Shown here: one piece after another, positions 35,285 through 44,848 of the stretch
Layout of the letters: each line of letters opens with the position of its first letter
Position numbering within the stretch: position 1 is the stretch's first letter
NCBI GenBank assembly: GCA_951828385.1
Contig: OX639973.1
Coordinates: 248,001-312,000 of the forward strand
DNA: 64,000 bases
From: an uncultured Poribacteria bacterium
GTDB taxonomy: Bacteria; Poribacteria; WGA-4E; WGA-3G
Direction: 5' to 3'
Notes under the pieces: generated by a model
The model's input: only the letters and a program-made list of their open reading frames with translations
Told to the model about the DNA's origin: nothing
Database searches by the model: none
Position numbers and translations under genes: made by a program

Positions 35285-35677
35285 TTATACGGTGCATAGC
35301 GTCACTTGTGCTACAGCATACGTATTCGTATGGGACATCGAAACGAACACGGCACTGATATTCTGCGCGTGAGCATAACGCCGAACTTCACCGTGTAAGA
35401 CGATTTGCGGTTTCCCGACGGCATCAGCCTGAATTTCTACATCTTGCCAACGCATACCGGTTGTCAAGCCAGTCCCAAGTGCCTTGAGTGTCGCCTCTTT
35501 AGCAGCAAAACGGGCGGCAAGCCGCCAGTAGCGAGAGGGGGTATCCCCACAATATGTAAGTTCTTGATGGGTGTAGATCCGTTCCTCAAATCGTGTACCC
35601 CACCGACAGGACGCTTCCTGAATCCGTGTGACTTCAACAATATCAATGCCGATTCCGTATATTTTTTTTTGGTGCAT
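35285..35677 (-). CDS. acpS: Holo-[acyl-carrier-protein] synthase
   Basis: 130 aa, the normal AcpS length. It transfers 4'-phosphopantetheine from CoA to ACP. GIGIDIVEVTRIQ has the metal-binding Asp, and RFAAKEATLKALGTG has the catalytic Glu/Lys motif. HTNTYAVAQV closes the fold. Its ATG lies 8 bp after the stop of folP, so they are co-transcribed. Confidence 0.93.
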   Translation of the reverse strand: MHQKKIYGIGIDIVEVTRIQEASCRWGTRFEERIYTHQELTYCGDTPSRYWRLAARFAAKEATLKALGTGLTTGMRWQDVEIQADAVGKPQIVLHGEVRRYAHAQNISAVFVSMSHTNTYAVAQVTLCTV

Positions 35678-35685
35678 CGAATGAT

Positions 35686-36510
35686 TTATCTATAAAGTGC
35701 ATCCGTCATCAGTGCAGCACGGACGTTTGCTTTGACATCATGAACCCGCACAATATCAGCACCGTGTGCGATTGCCCAACACACTGTCGCTGCGGTACCT
35801 TCAACGCGCTCACTTATAGGCAGCCCTAAAACATTTCCTATAAACGACTTCCGTGAAGTGCCGATGAGCAACGGTTTATTCAACGATCGAAATTCTGAAA
35901 GACGTTTTAAGAGTTCAAGATTATGTGCCGTTGTCTTACCAAATCCGATTCCGGGATCAATAATAATCCGTTCAGCGGCGACACCTTGTGCTTCAGCTAT
36001 TCGTATACTTTCTTGCAGCGATGCGTGAACCTCACTGACAACATCATCATACTGCGGTGCTTGCTGCATCGTGCGCGGTGTCCCTTTTATATGCATCAGG
36101 ATAAGCCCTGCTTCCCTTCTTGCAACGACCGATGCCATCGCGGCATCCGCGCGCAGGGCAGTGATGTCATTGACAAGATGCGCGCCCGCCTCAAGTGCTG
36201 GCTGAGCCACTTCCGCTTTATATGTATCGACAGAAATAAGAACGTCAACCCTGTCAACAACCGCACGAATGACGGGGAGTATGCGTGCTAATTCTTCATC
36301 AACGGATACAGGTAATGCCCCTGGACGTGATGATTCGCCGCCTATATCAACGAGCGTTGCGCCTTCTTGGACCATCAATTGCGTATGTGCGACAGCTCGC
36401 TGGACATCAAAGTAGCACCCACCATCGGAAAAGGAGTCCGGTGTGACGTTCAATATTCCCATCACATGCGTGCGGTCCCCTAAAGTGAGCGTCTTGCCAC
36501 GACAGTTCAT
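35686..36510 (-). CDS. folP: Dihydropteroate synthase
   Basis: 274 aa. It joins p-aminobenzoate to 6-hydroxymethyl-dihydropterin in folate synthesis. Motifs: MGILNVTPDSFSDGG (pterin and phosphate loops), GGESSRPGA, DPGIGFGKT, then GTSRKSFIGNV. Its ATG overlaps the stop of ftsH by 4 bp (ATGA), so translation is probably coupled. Operon order ftsH-folP-acpS. Confidence 0.95.
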   Translation of the reverse strand: MNCRGKTLTLGDRTHVMGILNVTPDSFSDGGCYFDVQRAVAHTQLMVQEGATLVDIGGESSRPGALPVSVDEELARILPVIRAVVDRVDVLISVDTYKAEVAQPALEAGAHLVNDITALRADAAMASVVARREAGLILMHIKGTPRTMQQAPQYDDVVSEVHASLQESIRIAEAQGVAAERIIIDPGIGFGKTTAHNLELLKRLSEFRSLNKPLLIGTSRKSFIGNVLGLPISERVEGTAATVCWAIAHGADIVRVHDVKANVRAALMTDALYR

Positions 36511-38435
36511 AAAATGGAGTTTGCAGGCAATTGGGGTCTCGGTCCGAGAATTTCATCAATTTCTTCTGTAACAAGCGTTTCCCGTTCTAATAAAGCGTCT
36601 GCCAGCAACTTTAATCCTTCAAGGTTCGTTTCCAAAATATCCCATGCCTTTTTATAGCATTCTGTGACGATGTCATGGACGGCTTTATCAATTTCGATAG
36701 CCGTTTTCTCGCTATAATCCTGATGGACGCTCAATTCCTTACCGAGAAAAACCTGTTCATCTCTTCTGCCGTAGGTGAGCGGTCCCATGTGGCTCATTCC
36801 CCATTGTGTGACCATTCGGCGTGCAAGTGCTGTCGCCTGCTCGAAATCGTTTTGCGCACCGGTGGTCTGTTCACCAAAAATAATCTCTTCAGCAACTCTG
36901 CCACCGAGTGCAAAAATAATATGCGCCAGCAGCCGCTTTTTGCTCATATTATGGCGTTCTTCAAGCGGGAGTTTAGCAGTCACGCCAAGCGCCCTACCCC
37001 GTGGAACGATAGTGCATTTATAATTCGGGTCGCTCTCCGGCACAAAGTGTAACATCAGCGCGTGTCCGGCTTCATGATACGCCGTAACGCGCCGCTCTTC
37101 GTCACTAATGACAAGACTCCGCCGTTCAGGTCCCATCAGCACGCGGTCCTTTGCTTCATCAAAGCACATCATGTCAATGTGCTCTTTATCGCATCTTGCG
37201 GCGAGGAGTGCGGCTTCGTTGGTCATATTTTCGAGGTCCGCGCCAGAAAAGCCAGGTGTCGCCTTCGCCAAGATTCCTAAATTGACATCTTCGGCGAGTT
37301 TATAAGGCTGTTTGGTATGTACATTAAGTATCGCTTCTCGCCCACGAACATCGGGGAGATCGACAACAATTTGTCGGTCAAATCTGCCGGGTCGCAGCAG
37401 TGCCGGATCCAAGACATCCGGGCGGTTCGTTGCTGCAATCAGAATCACGCCGAGGACATCTTCAAACCCCTGCATTTCAACAAGAAGTTGATTTAAGGTC
37501 TGTTCACGCTCATCATGTCCACCGCCAATACCTGCACCGCGGTGCCTACCGACGGCATCTAATTCGTCAATAAAGATGATACATGGTGCATTCTTTTTAC
37601 CCATTTCAAATAGGTCTCGCACGCGAGACGCACCGACACCGACAAACATCTCTACAAAATCGGAACCACTGATACTATAGAACGGCACATCCGCTTCACC
37701 CGCGACCGCTTTCGCCAGCATTGTCTTACCCGTACCCGGAGGTCCCATCAGCAGTACACCCTTCGGAATTCTGCCACCAAGACGTTCAAACTTTTTCGGA
37801 GTTTTCAGAAATTGGATAACTTCCTCAAGTGCTTCCTTTGCCTCATCCACGCCAGCGACATCTTCAAATGTTATTTTTGTTTGATTTTCAGAATGAAGCC
37901 GTGCCCGGCTCTTTCCAAAAGAGAGCGCTCGATTTCCGCTGCCCTGCATTTGACGGGATAAGAAAATCATCAGACCTAAGAAGATGAGCAGCGGTACGAT
38001 CGTCGTCCCGAAGATAAGCAACCCCTGTGGAAATTTAGATGCTGGCTTAACATTATAGTTTATATCTTTCTCTTTAAGTTTCGCTTGGATATCATAATCA
38101 TCAATCGGGTCGCGGCTTGCTCTAAACTCACCTTTCCACTTTGGCGGAAAATGCGCGTCGCGTTCCTGAAGTGCCACGTCCGGTGGCATGTTCTGCCAAA
38201 TATAATTTTTAACGTCCACGATGGCACTCTCATGAAACCGCCCTTCAATCCACTCTTCATCCAACGTGAGGTACCCGTCAAAAACCTTTGGGTCGTCTAT
38301 TATATATTGATGAAAATCAGAGGTTGCCAGTTGGTAAACTGGATCTCTGCGGTTAAATAGTTGGTAGATACCGAGCACTACAATCCCGGCAATGACCACC
38401 CACCATATCACCATGCTTCTTGTACTTTTATTCAC
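36507..38435 (-). CDS. ftsH: ATP-dependent zinc metalloprotease FtsH
   Basis: 642 aa, inner-membrane AAA protease that degrades membrane and regulatory proteins. The GTG start has AGAGG nine bases upstream. Two transmembrane helices (8-26 and 136-160) flank a periplasmic part. The AAA domain has Walker A GPPGTGKT (231-238), Walker [12 protein letters not shown], and an SRH with RPGRFDR. The zinc site is HEAGH (454-458). The length is normal for the family. It starts the ftsH-folP-acpS operon; the 340-bp AT-rich region upstream is divergent to the gene at 38777. Confidence 0.97.
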   Translation of the reverse strand: MNKSTRSMVIWWVVIAGIVVLGIYQLFNRRDPVYQLATSDFHQYIIDDPKVFDGYLTLDEEWIEGRFHESAIVDVKNYIWQNMPPDVALQERDAHFPPKWKGEFRASRDPIDDYDIQAKLKEKDINYNVKPASKFPQGLLIFGTTIVPLLIFLGLMIFLSRQMQGSGNRALSFGKSRARLHSENQTKITFEDVAGVDEAKEALEEVIQFLKTPKKFERLGGRIPKGVLLMGPPGTGKTMLAKAVAGEADVPFYSISGSDFVEMFVGVGASRVRDLFEMGKKNAPCIIFIDELDAVGRHRGAGIGGGHDEREQTLNQLLVEMQGFEDVLGVILIAATNRPDVLDPALLRPGRFDRQIVVDLPDVRGREAILNVHTKQPYKLAEDVNLGILAKATPGFSGADLENMTNEAALLAARCDKEHIDMMCFDEAKDRVLMGPERRSLVISDEERRVTAYHEAGHALMLHFVPESDPNYKCTIVPRGRALGVTAKLPLEERHNMSKKRLLAHIIFALGGRVAEEIIFGEQTTGAQNDFEQATALARRMVTQWGMSHMGPLTYGRRDEQVFLGKELSVHQDYSEKTAIEIDKAVHDIVTECYKKAWDILETNLEGLKLLADALLERETLVTEEIDEILGPRPQLPANSIL

Positions 38436-38776
38436 AACCGATTGCCTCTCTATTCAAATTTGAGATCGGACAAAAAATTCGATTTTAAAACCTGCTTTAA
38501 AAGTATAACAGATTTTTTTCAAAAATTCAACTGATTTTTCAAAAAAAGACATATTCACACGTCTGACTTCCGATATTTGTAATTTTAATTGGATAAAAGA
38601 ATAGGTTTTAAGGTATACTTTATAATTAGTGAAGAAATTACGAATAGATGCAACAAAATTTTTCGATTCATGTTGAAATGTTTGTCCAATCCAACGCCGG
38701 CGATAAGGAGAATACAACTACTAAGGTAATGCTATTGATACCCTCTGACAAAGGTGAACAGGTAAAGGAGGAATTC
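38436..38776. other. AT-rich divergent intergenic region
   Basis: 341 bp between ftsH (minus) and the CBM9-like gene (plus). It is AT-rich with -10-like TATACT (38614-38619) and TATAAT (38621-38626) on the plus strand, but no convincing -35 at standard distance. It must hold promoters for both sides; their positions are not resolved. No small gene was supported. Confidence 0.5.
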
Positions 38777-39487
38777 ATGAACCTTAACAAACAGATAATT
38801 ATCACATTCAGCCTCTTGCTAATGATTACGTCTTATGCATTAGGACACATAATGGGTGAAAACCTTCAAAATTTTCAATATAACGCAGAACTTGCTCCTG
38901 TTGCACCTATCGTAGATGGCTATCTTGATGACCCAGCTTGGGAGATAGCGATCCCCGGGAAAATGGAACAGGATCTAATTAGCGGGCAACATTGGCATGA
39001 ATCCCCCGATTTCACGGGGTCCTTCGCAGCCGTCTGGCGGAACGGATTCCTTTATGTGGCGATTAAACTGACGGACGACCAAATCGAAACGCGTCAGACA
39101 AAACTTCTTCGCGAAGACCATCTTATCCTTTACCTGGATCCACATCATTCAGGGCTCAAGGATGATCTCTATCGCTTTGACATACCGATGCGTAATGACA
39201 CAGGCGTACTCAAATCTCCGCTCACACGGGTGGAATGGGGAAATGATGGGCAAACATGTGAGTTAAGTTTCCGACTTGATGACATCGCGAGCAAGGGCAA
39301 TACGATTGGGTTCTGTATCGCTTACAACGATGTTGATAACGGACAGCTACAACATCGAATCACATGGGCACCGGACGGTTATACTGAAGAAGATGAGTTC
39401 CTTGCGGATCTCGTCTTCACTGCGAGAATTGAACCCAACAAGCAACAAAAATTAATCCAATGGGGGCGCATCAAAAGCCTCTACTAA
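38777..39487 (+). CDS. Exported CBM9-like protein
   Basis: 236 aa. The ATG at 38777 is five bases after AAAGGAGG; the frame is open 43 codons further upstream, but that part is not supported. A signal peptide covers residues 1-22. The mature part resembles family 9 carbohydrate-binding (DOMON-like) domains: APIVDGYLDDPAWEIA, then FAAVWRNGFLYVAIKLTDD, then DHLILYLDPHHSG and ELSFRLDDI. It binds probably a sugar or ligand outside the cell. It ends in a terminator hairpin. Confidence 0.75.
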   Translation: MNLNKQIIITFSLLLMITSYALGHIMGENLQNFQYNAELAPVAPIVDGYLDDPAWEIAIPGKMEQDLISGQHWHESPDFTGSFAAVWRNGFLYVAIKLTDDQIETRQTKLLREDHLILYLDPHHSGLKDDLYRFDIPMRNDTGVLKSPLTRVEWGNDGQTCELSFRLDDIASKGNTIGFCIAYNDVDNGQLQHRITWAPDGYTEEDEFLADLVFTARIEPNKQQKLIQWGRIKSLY

Positions 39488-39497
39488 TCCGTTGCTG

Positions 39498-39530
39498 TAG
39501 GGCGTGGGACGACACCCCCGCCCTATTTTC
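39498..39530 (+). terminator. Rho-independent terminator
   Basis: TAGGGCG (39498-39504) pairs with CGCCCTA (39519-39525), with additional GGG/CCC pairing inside, followed by TTTTC. It lies 10 bp after the CBM9-like gene. Confidence 0.65.
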
Positions 39531-39552
39531 TTCAAACAGTATTGGAGAATGC

Positions 39553-39735
39553 GTGTACTATATCGGAAAAACTTTGGAACTGATGGGCATCGTTTGCTTG
39601 GGAGCCGGACTCTATTTAGGCTGTGTCAATCCTTTTGATTACAGTGAATCCAAAGCGATGGGTGTTGAGATGGGGTTCCTAACGCTCGGCGTTTTAGTCT
39701 TTTTTGTCGGTAGACTCATCGAAAAACGTTCTTAG
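39553..39735 (+). CDS. Small two-helix membrane protein
   Basis: 60 aa from the GTG at 39553, with GGAGA four bases upstream. Residues 9-23 (LELMGIVCLGAGLYLG) and 38-54 (FLTLGVLVFFVGRLI) are membrane helices; the C-terminus is basic (EKRS). Its function is unknown. It ends 17 bp before the methyltransferase gene. Confidence 0.5.
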   Translation: MYYIGKTLELMGIVCLGAGLYLGCVNPFDYSESKAMGVEMGFLTLGVLVFFVGRLIEKRS

Positions 39736-39752
39736 ATTTCAATTATTAATAA

Positions 39753-40802
39753 ATGCAATACGCACCTGAAAATCCTCAGAATACTGACAAACCCCTCCCA
39801 ATTGACCAAATTCTGTGCGGCGATAACCTCGAACTCATCCAAAAATTACCAGATTGCAGTGTTCAACTGGTGATTACCTCACCGCCCTACTTTCAGCAGC
39901 GCGACTATGGCGGTGGTATGGGTAATGAGACAGAAGTCAACGAATACATTGATAAGTTGCTATGTCTTTTCCGAGAATGTATCAGGATTGTCAAGAATGA
40001 TGGCAGTATTGTGTTCAATATAGGTGACAAGTATAAGAACAGCAACCTGCTACTTGTTCCCTATCGATTTGCCCTTGCCGCAACTGAGACAGGATTGGTT
40101 AAACTCGTCAACGAAATCACGTGGGTTAAACGAAATCCAACCCCACGCCAATTTCGCCGCCGCCTTGTTAGTAGTACCGAACCTTTCTTCCATTTTGCCA
40201 AATCAGACGATTATTTCTATGACTTCAAAGCTTTCTTAGCAGAGAAGAATACGCCAAAACAACGAAACAGAAAAGATAGCACTAAACTTGGGAAACGATA
40301 TTTTGAACTCATCACGGAATCCGACCTATCGGAAGCAGAGAAAACTATGGCACGCCGAGAACTTACAGAAGTTATCCAAGAGGTACTTCAAGGACAGACC
40401 TACGATTTTCGGATGAAAATCCGTGGTATCCATGCTGAACCCTTCGGCGGTCAGATAGGCGGACGCACGCTACAATTGAAAAATAAAGGTTTCACAATCA
40501 TTCGGATGCACGGGAATAAACTCAAACGAGATGTGATTGAAACGTCTGTAGCAGCTGTCAAAGGAAATAAACACCCTGCAATTTATCCCGTAGAAATTGT
40601 GGAAGAATTTTTACACCTCCTCACGCCTTCTGGTTCATTGGTGCTTGATCCGTTCATGGGGTCAGGCTCAACTGCTGTTGCTTGTAAGAAATTGGGTAGA
40701 CATTATATAGGGTATGATATTAACACCACATACTGTGAATACGCCAGACAGCGTGTTTCAGATATACCAAGTGCAGAACTACGTCTATTTGAGGAACAGT
40801 GA
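39753..40802 (+). CDS. Type II DNA methyltransferase, beta class (N4-cytosine or N6-adenine)
   Basis: 349 aa. The order of motifs is beta class: motif IV TSPPY at residues 42-46, then the target-recognition region, then motif I DPFMGSGST (299-307). TSPPY is more common in N4-cytosine enzymes than in adenine ones (DPPY/NPPY), so N4-C is favoured. The target site cannot be predicted from sequence alone. Its stop (TGA) overlaps the ATG of the next gene (TGATG), a tight coupling typical of a type II methyltransferase-endonuclease pair. The endonuclease gene is split by an insertion, so this is likely an orphan methyltransferase now. Confidence 0.9.
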   Translation: MQYAPENPQNTDKPLPIDQILCGDNLELIQKLPDCSVQLVITSPPYFQQRDYGGGMGNETEVNEYIDKLLCLFRECIRIVKNDGSIVFNIGDKYKNSNLLLVPYRFALAATETGLVKLVNEITWVKRNPTPRQFRRRLVSSTEPFFHFAKSDDYFYDFKAFLAEKNTPKQRNRKDSTKLGKRYFELITESDLSEAEKTMARRELTEVIQEVLQGQTYDFRMKIRGIHAEPFGGQIGGRTLQLKNKGFTIIRMHGNKLKRDVIETSVAAVKGNKHPAIYPVEIVEEFLHLLTPSGSLVLDPFMGSGSTAVACKKLGRHYIGYDINTTYCEYARQRVSDIPSAELRLFEEQ

Positions 40803-41296
40803 TGAATAACGTCCGTAAAATTTTGGAAGACGCGTATCAACTGGCAGAATCAGGAGACAATACAAAGTCTGAACTTTCGGAGTCTCAACAAAAATGGGTT
40901 GAAACAATCGTTGAAAAAGCAGAATCCCAAAAAGCAGTTCTTGCAGTTCTAATTACATCCGTTACCAAAAAAATTGAAACACCAACCCAAGATGTTCGCT
41001 ATCATAAAACAGAACTTCCAAATGGTTACTCAGGTAGAAGTTTTGATACCTCATACGTGACACCCTTCATCGCGAAAAAGTTTCAAAGATTTGCTATGAA
41101 AAGCGGAAGCGGATGGCTGACCCGTTCGCTTGAACAGGCTCATCCGTATACGCTAACATATCCTGGTAGAATTCTTGATAAAGCAGTAAGAGAAGCTTTT
41201 CTGCAGATTCTCAACGACATTGAAGAAAACCAAGCTGATCCGAAAAAATATCTTCATACTATATTTGCTGCCCTGATTAATTTGATGGAAAAAGCG

Positions 41297-41303
41297 ACAG
41301 TCC
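41297..41303. repeat. Target-site duplication, left copy
   Basis: ACAGTCC, immediately before the insertion sequence; identical to 42434-42440. Confidence 0.85.
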
Positions 41304-42433
41304 ACGACTTGTGCTAATTAATGTTGTAAGCATAGATATATCCTTATGCGAGAACGAGGTCTTTGAGTTTCATCAAGGGGCGTCCGAGACATTGATTCAC
41401 GAAAGCACCTAGCAGACAACTGCCGAACTTATTGCTCATACGCGTCAGCAACCCCCAATGCTTCAACGCACGCACACGAGACACATGAAACTGGTCTGTC
41501 AACTGACCGATGGTCGTCTCAATGCGGCGACGTATCCGCACTTGAAGTTTACGAAACTCATCGGGATATTGTCGCTTCTGATTGCGTTTGAGCGTCGGTA
41601 ATAAGACGCTCCCTTCGGTCTCCATGAGTTCTGTCTGAAGGTCTTCAGAGATATAACCTTTATCGCCAAGAAGAATCGGATACTCGCCCTGCTCCGCAAG
41701 ATGCCGAAGAACCTCTCGGTCATCTGTATTCGCAGCGGTCATACAGAAGTCAACAGGAACACCGATACCTGTCGTTATCAGGCTGCAGCGAAAACCGAAA
41801 AACGTTCCAAGACCTTTCGTTGCACAGTGTCCATAAGTCGCATAAGTTCCGGTGCCATCTGCCCACTTGAAATCAGACTTTGAAGTATTCGCACGCTTGA
41901 AATCGCAGACAGGGACTGGAAAAGAATCCACGATAAAGACTTCTGTCTTCGGTAAGTAGGTCGTCAAAGCACGACGGATCACTTCACTCGCGGCACAAAG
42001 ATTTCTCCGTCGGCGATTGAAACGCGAACGCTCCGGTAAGTTCGGAAAGACGGTTTTCAGTTCTGCCTTGATCCGTTGATACCCTTTGTTCTCGCTGTCT
42101 TCACCGATGTATTCAAGCAACCATGCGACTGTGAGGATATCGGCATCTTGGGAGTCGGGGTTGCGTCCCGGACGGCGTGCTTCGGCATTCGGGAAGTGGG
42201 TATCATAAAGTGTTTTCATGATCTTCTGGAAGACCCGCGCAACCCGACGGAGGGTGCGCGGTTGATTTTTCAGTTGCAAAGCATAACGTTGTAAAGTAAA
42301 CTGTAAGTCCATCCTTATGTCTCCTTTTGTTTAGTGACTTATAGGATAACATAAGGATGGAACAAAAACAATGAGCACAACGCCTTAATTATGTGAAAAA
42401 ATATATTACAATTAGTTATTTAGCACAACCCGT
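41304..42433 (-). mobile_element. IS982-like insertion sequence
   Basis: 1130 bp. Its ends are imperfect inverted repeats: left ACGACTTGTGCTAATTAA and right (reverse complement) ACGGGTTGTGCTAAATAA. It is flanked by the 7-bp duplication ACAGTCC. It contains one transposase gene on the minus strand. The family is assigned from the transposase; IS982 elements have variable short duplications that allow 7 bp. The frame and intact duplication show that the insertion is recent. Confidence 0.85.
41344..42312 (-). CDS. IS982-like DDE transposase
   Basis: 322 aa, with AAGGAG eight bases before the ATG. The DDE residues appear as D in IVDSFPVPVCD, D in LLGDKGY and E in RRRIETTIGQL. The IVDSFPVPVC motif is characteristic of IS982 transposases. 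The reading frame is complete, so the element may still be active. Confidence 0.85.
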   Translation of the reverse strand: MDLQFTLQRYALQLKNQPRTLRRVARVFQKIMKTLYDTHFPNAEARRPGRNPDSQDADILTVAWLLEYIGEDSENKGYQRIKAELKTVFPNLPERSRFNRRRRNLCAASEVIRRALTTYLPKTEVFIVDSFPVPVCDFKRANTSKSDFKWADGTGTYATYGHCATKGLGTFFGFRCSLITTGIGVPVDFCMTAANTDDREVLRHLAEQGEYPILLGDKGYISEDLQTELMETEGSVLLPTLKRNQKRQYPDEFRKLQVRIRRRIETTIGQLTDQFHVSRVRALKHWGLLTRMSNKFGSCLLGAFVNQCLGRPLMKLKDLVLA

Positions 42434-42440
42434 ACAGTCC
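42434..42440. repeat. Target-site duplication, right copy
   Basis: ACAGTCC, immediately after the insertion sequence; identical to 41297-41303. Confidence 0.85.
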
Positions 42441-43113
42441 AACTTGGTTTATGGGAAAAGTCTGACGAAGGTTCTGCTCAAATACCACAATCAGACACAA
42501 TAACAATAGATAATATAGTAAATCTTCTTAACTATCATTTCTCGTTCAACTACCGTGTTGCTGGTGCTTCACGACTCCCAGTGCTAGCGATCTATTCTGC
42601 TTATGAAATGTTGATGTCAATTGAAAGATATAAAGGTAAAACACTTCCACCATTGAAGAGTCACACCACATCGGATAGCAAATCTGGTGGAATTGGGGAC
42701 ATTGAAGTGCTGGATGAAAATGGGGAATTCTTTGAAGCAGTAGAAATCAAACACAACATCCAGATTTCATCAACACTTGTTCAAGATGCTTATCAAAAAT
42801 TTGCCGAGACTCCTATCTGCCGTTATTATTTACTCACTACAGCAAATCCAAATGTTGATGACCCAAAGACGGTAAATCCATTAATTGAGCAAATCCGCAA
42901 GCGACATGGTTGTGAAGTGATTGTTAACGGTATCCTTCCTTCACTAAAATACTACTTACGATTGTTAAGTGTCCCAAAACTTTTTTTAGATTGCTACTCA
43001 AAAAACCTGAAGTTAGATTTCAAACAGAGTACAGACATCAAGGAAATACATTTACGATATTGGAATGAATTGTTAGAATCTCAGTTATGAAAAATTGGTA
43101 TTAAATAATGGCG

Positions 43114-44004
43114 TTAGTCGGTTAGCTGCATAATCGCTATGCCTTGTTCTCCAGCAGTGGAATAGAGCAGCCACTTTTCCCCATCCTCACAATAAATACC
43201 AGGGTCGCGGAGTTCATGCACCCGCTCCCGATCTAACCCACCTGTTGACGGTCTAATCGGCAGATCTACGCCCTCAAAATCGTATTTCGGCGCGATAACT
43301 TCTATCGGCTCAGACGGATGCCAATCGTTCCAATCGTCTGTCAACTGAACTGTGCTTTTTCGGATACGTTCTGGACTATCACCGTAAAGTGAATAATAAA
43401 CAGTCAAGGTATCGCCTTCAAGGAGGTTCGCCGTGTGACGCGGGAAACCGGTATTGTCTTTTTCCGATTTACGGTGAAAAAGTGGTGTGTCTCGCGGAAC
43501 GAACGATGTTGTCCATTCAGGGGTTTGTCCCCGACTTAACCAACCGTGATACGTTGCATACGGGTAACCCTTCCACCAGAAAACGCGATAATAGGGACCC
43601 ATTTGGCTATTTCGTGTATCCGAGGCAGTATAGTTCACCCCATCGGTAGAAGTCGCCCAACAGGTTGACTGACCCCGATAACTCCCATGAAAGTACATAA
43701 AGAAACGATGGTTCTCTTCATCTATATGTACATCCGGTGAAGCGATGTGGTCGCCCTCTCGGAATACAGTGTTATCGCGATGCAGGACACCCGGACGGCG
43801 GACAGTATAAGGGCCTTCAATAGCATCGGCATAAGCCAGCCGGATATAGGCCCCTCGGTGGTGTGCGAAATAGAGATAATATTTACCCAATGGGTTCTCT
43901 ACCCACTCTGGCACACGAACGAGTGAAGGGCCGTTGATATTGGAGAAGCCGTGTTCCCTGTCAAGCTCGGGCATTTCTGGATGAATTAATAGTGTGCGTT
44001 CCAT
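43114..44004 (-). CDS. GH43/five-bladed beta-propeller glycosidase-like protein
   Basis: 296 aa. GGAGG lies four bases upstream of the ATG. Repeated blades with aromatic/Asp patterns (GKYYLYFAHHRG, IASPDVHIDEENHRFFMYFHG, GEKWLLYSTAGE) resemble the GH43/GH62/GH32-like fold of plant-polysaccharide-degrading enzymes. No signal peptide is present, so it would act in the cytoplasm. The glycosidic substrate is unknown. It is co-transcribed with the PhyH gene upstream (gap 20 bp). Confidence 0.75.
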   Translation of the reverse strand: MERTLLIHPEMPELDREHGFSNINGPSLVRVPEWVENPLGKYYLYFAHHRGAYIRLAYADAIEGPYTVRRPGVLHRDNTVFREGDHIASPDVHIDEENHRFFMYFHGSYRGQSTCWATSTDGVNYTASDTRNSQMGPYYRVFWWKGYPYATYHGWLSRGQTPEWTTSFVPRDTPLFHRKSEKDNTGFPRHTANLLEGDTLTVYYSLYGDSPERIRKSTVQLTDDWNDWHPSEPIEVIAPKYDFEGVDLPIRPSTGGLDRERVHELRDPGIYCEDGEKWLLYSTAGEQGIAIMQLTD

Positions 44005-44024
44005 ATTTTCCTCCGTCCGATCTC

Positions 44025-44840
44025 TTAACCGTGTGCCTGAAACCGATAAATCTCTTGGCTCCCTTCAGACATGTTGTTCCATATCTTTTCAGGGACGCGT
44101 GCACCGAAGATTCCAGGTGCATTAGGGGCGTGATGTAACCGTCGAAAATAGACCAAAGCGAGCATGTGTCTAACCGTAGATTCTGTCCGATTTGGCATCG
44201 CCCGGTGCCAGCACCGCATATCTCGGACAACAACCGAACCGGCAGGCATCTCTAACTGGAATGACGGGTAATTTGCGGCGCGTTCTTCTTCGCAGACGTT
44301 GTACGGCGTATTGCGAACTGCTTCGTCATCAACGATGAGATGCGAACCGGGCCATACTTCGGTGGCACCGTTCTCTACTGTGAAATCAACGAGCGGGATG
44401 TTGACAACAATCGTTGTGACAGGTAGTGGAAACGGTAGTTCGGGGAAGAGTTGTCCCGAATCTCGATGAATCCACTGGATTTCGTTACCCGGGCGCGTTG
44501 AATTGCAGCCATAGGGCAGATACGCGAAAATTTGTTCACCCATTGCGGCTTTCAAAATCGGCATCGCGAACGGGTTATCAATGATCCGTGGGTCCATGAA
44601 CGGCATTTTTAGCATCGGGTTTTCGCCGTCCTCTCTTTCCTCTTCGTTACTCTGTACAGTTTCCATAGCGACGTTGAGATCCGCTATCCAGTCGCGCGGT
44701 AAGACGCTTTCAATGACGACCAAACCTGCCTCGCGTAAGAGACGCTCACCCGCATCAACGCTTTCTGGTGTAAGTTTATTCTCGGCGCGTTCCTGCTCGG
44801 AGATTTCCAATATAGGAATGTTTACTGTTTTTCCCGTCAT
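44025..44840 (-). CDS. Phytanoyl-CoA dioxygenase family protein (PhyH)
   Basis: 271 aa. Fe(II)/2-oxoglutarate oxygenase. The first iron ligands are in IHRDSG (HxD), the distal His in CWHRAMPN, and the 2-oxoglutarate-binding Arg is in RHMLALVYF. AAGG lies close to the ATG. Substrate unknown. It sits between the MNT-HEPN gene (8 bp) and the GH43-like gene. Confidence 0.88.
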   Translation of the reverse strand: MTGKTVNIPILEISEQERAENKLTPESVDAGERLLREAGLVVIESVLPRDWIADLNVAMETVQSNEEEREDGENPMLKMPFMDPRIIDNPFAMPILKAAMGEQIFAYLPYGCNSTRPGNEIQWIHRDSGQLFPELPFPLPVTTIVVNIPLVDFTVENGATEVWPGSHLIVDDEAVRNTPYNVCEEERAANYPSFQLEMPAGSVVVRDMRCWHRAMPNRTESTVRHMLALVYFRRLHHAPNAPGIFGARVPEKIWNNMSEGSQEIYRFQAHG

Positions 44841-44848
44841 TTTACCTT

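Larger units (their letters stand above)
40802..43090 (+). pseudogene. Type II restriction endonuclease gene split by an insertion sequence
   Basis: The 5' part runs 40802-41303 and the 3' part 42441-43090. Joined without the insertion and one 7-bp duplication they form an uninterrupted 383-aa frame; codons read through the joint as GCG ACA GTC CAA CTT (A-T-V-Q-L). The predicted PD-(D/E)XK site is D254 (GGIGDIEV), E269 and K271 (VEIKH). The N-terminal half contains SGRSFDTSYVTPF and WLTRSLEQ. It may belong to the SacI-like restriction enzyme family, but this is a recollection and not verified. In its present state the 5' fragment ends at a stop inside the insertion, after residue 171, so no nuclease domain is made. 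Confidence 0.85.

Noticed and set aside
42310-42361. ATCCTTATG/CATAAGGAT inverted pair as the ends of the insertion sequence
   Set aside because: The pair lies inside the element next to the transposase start; the TTGTGCTAA ends with 7-bp duplication explain the frame restoration.
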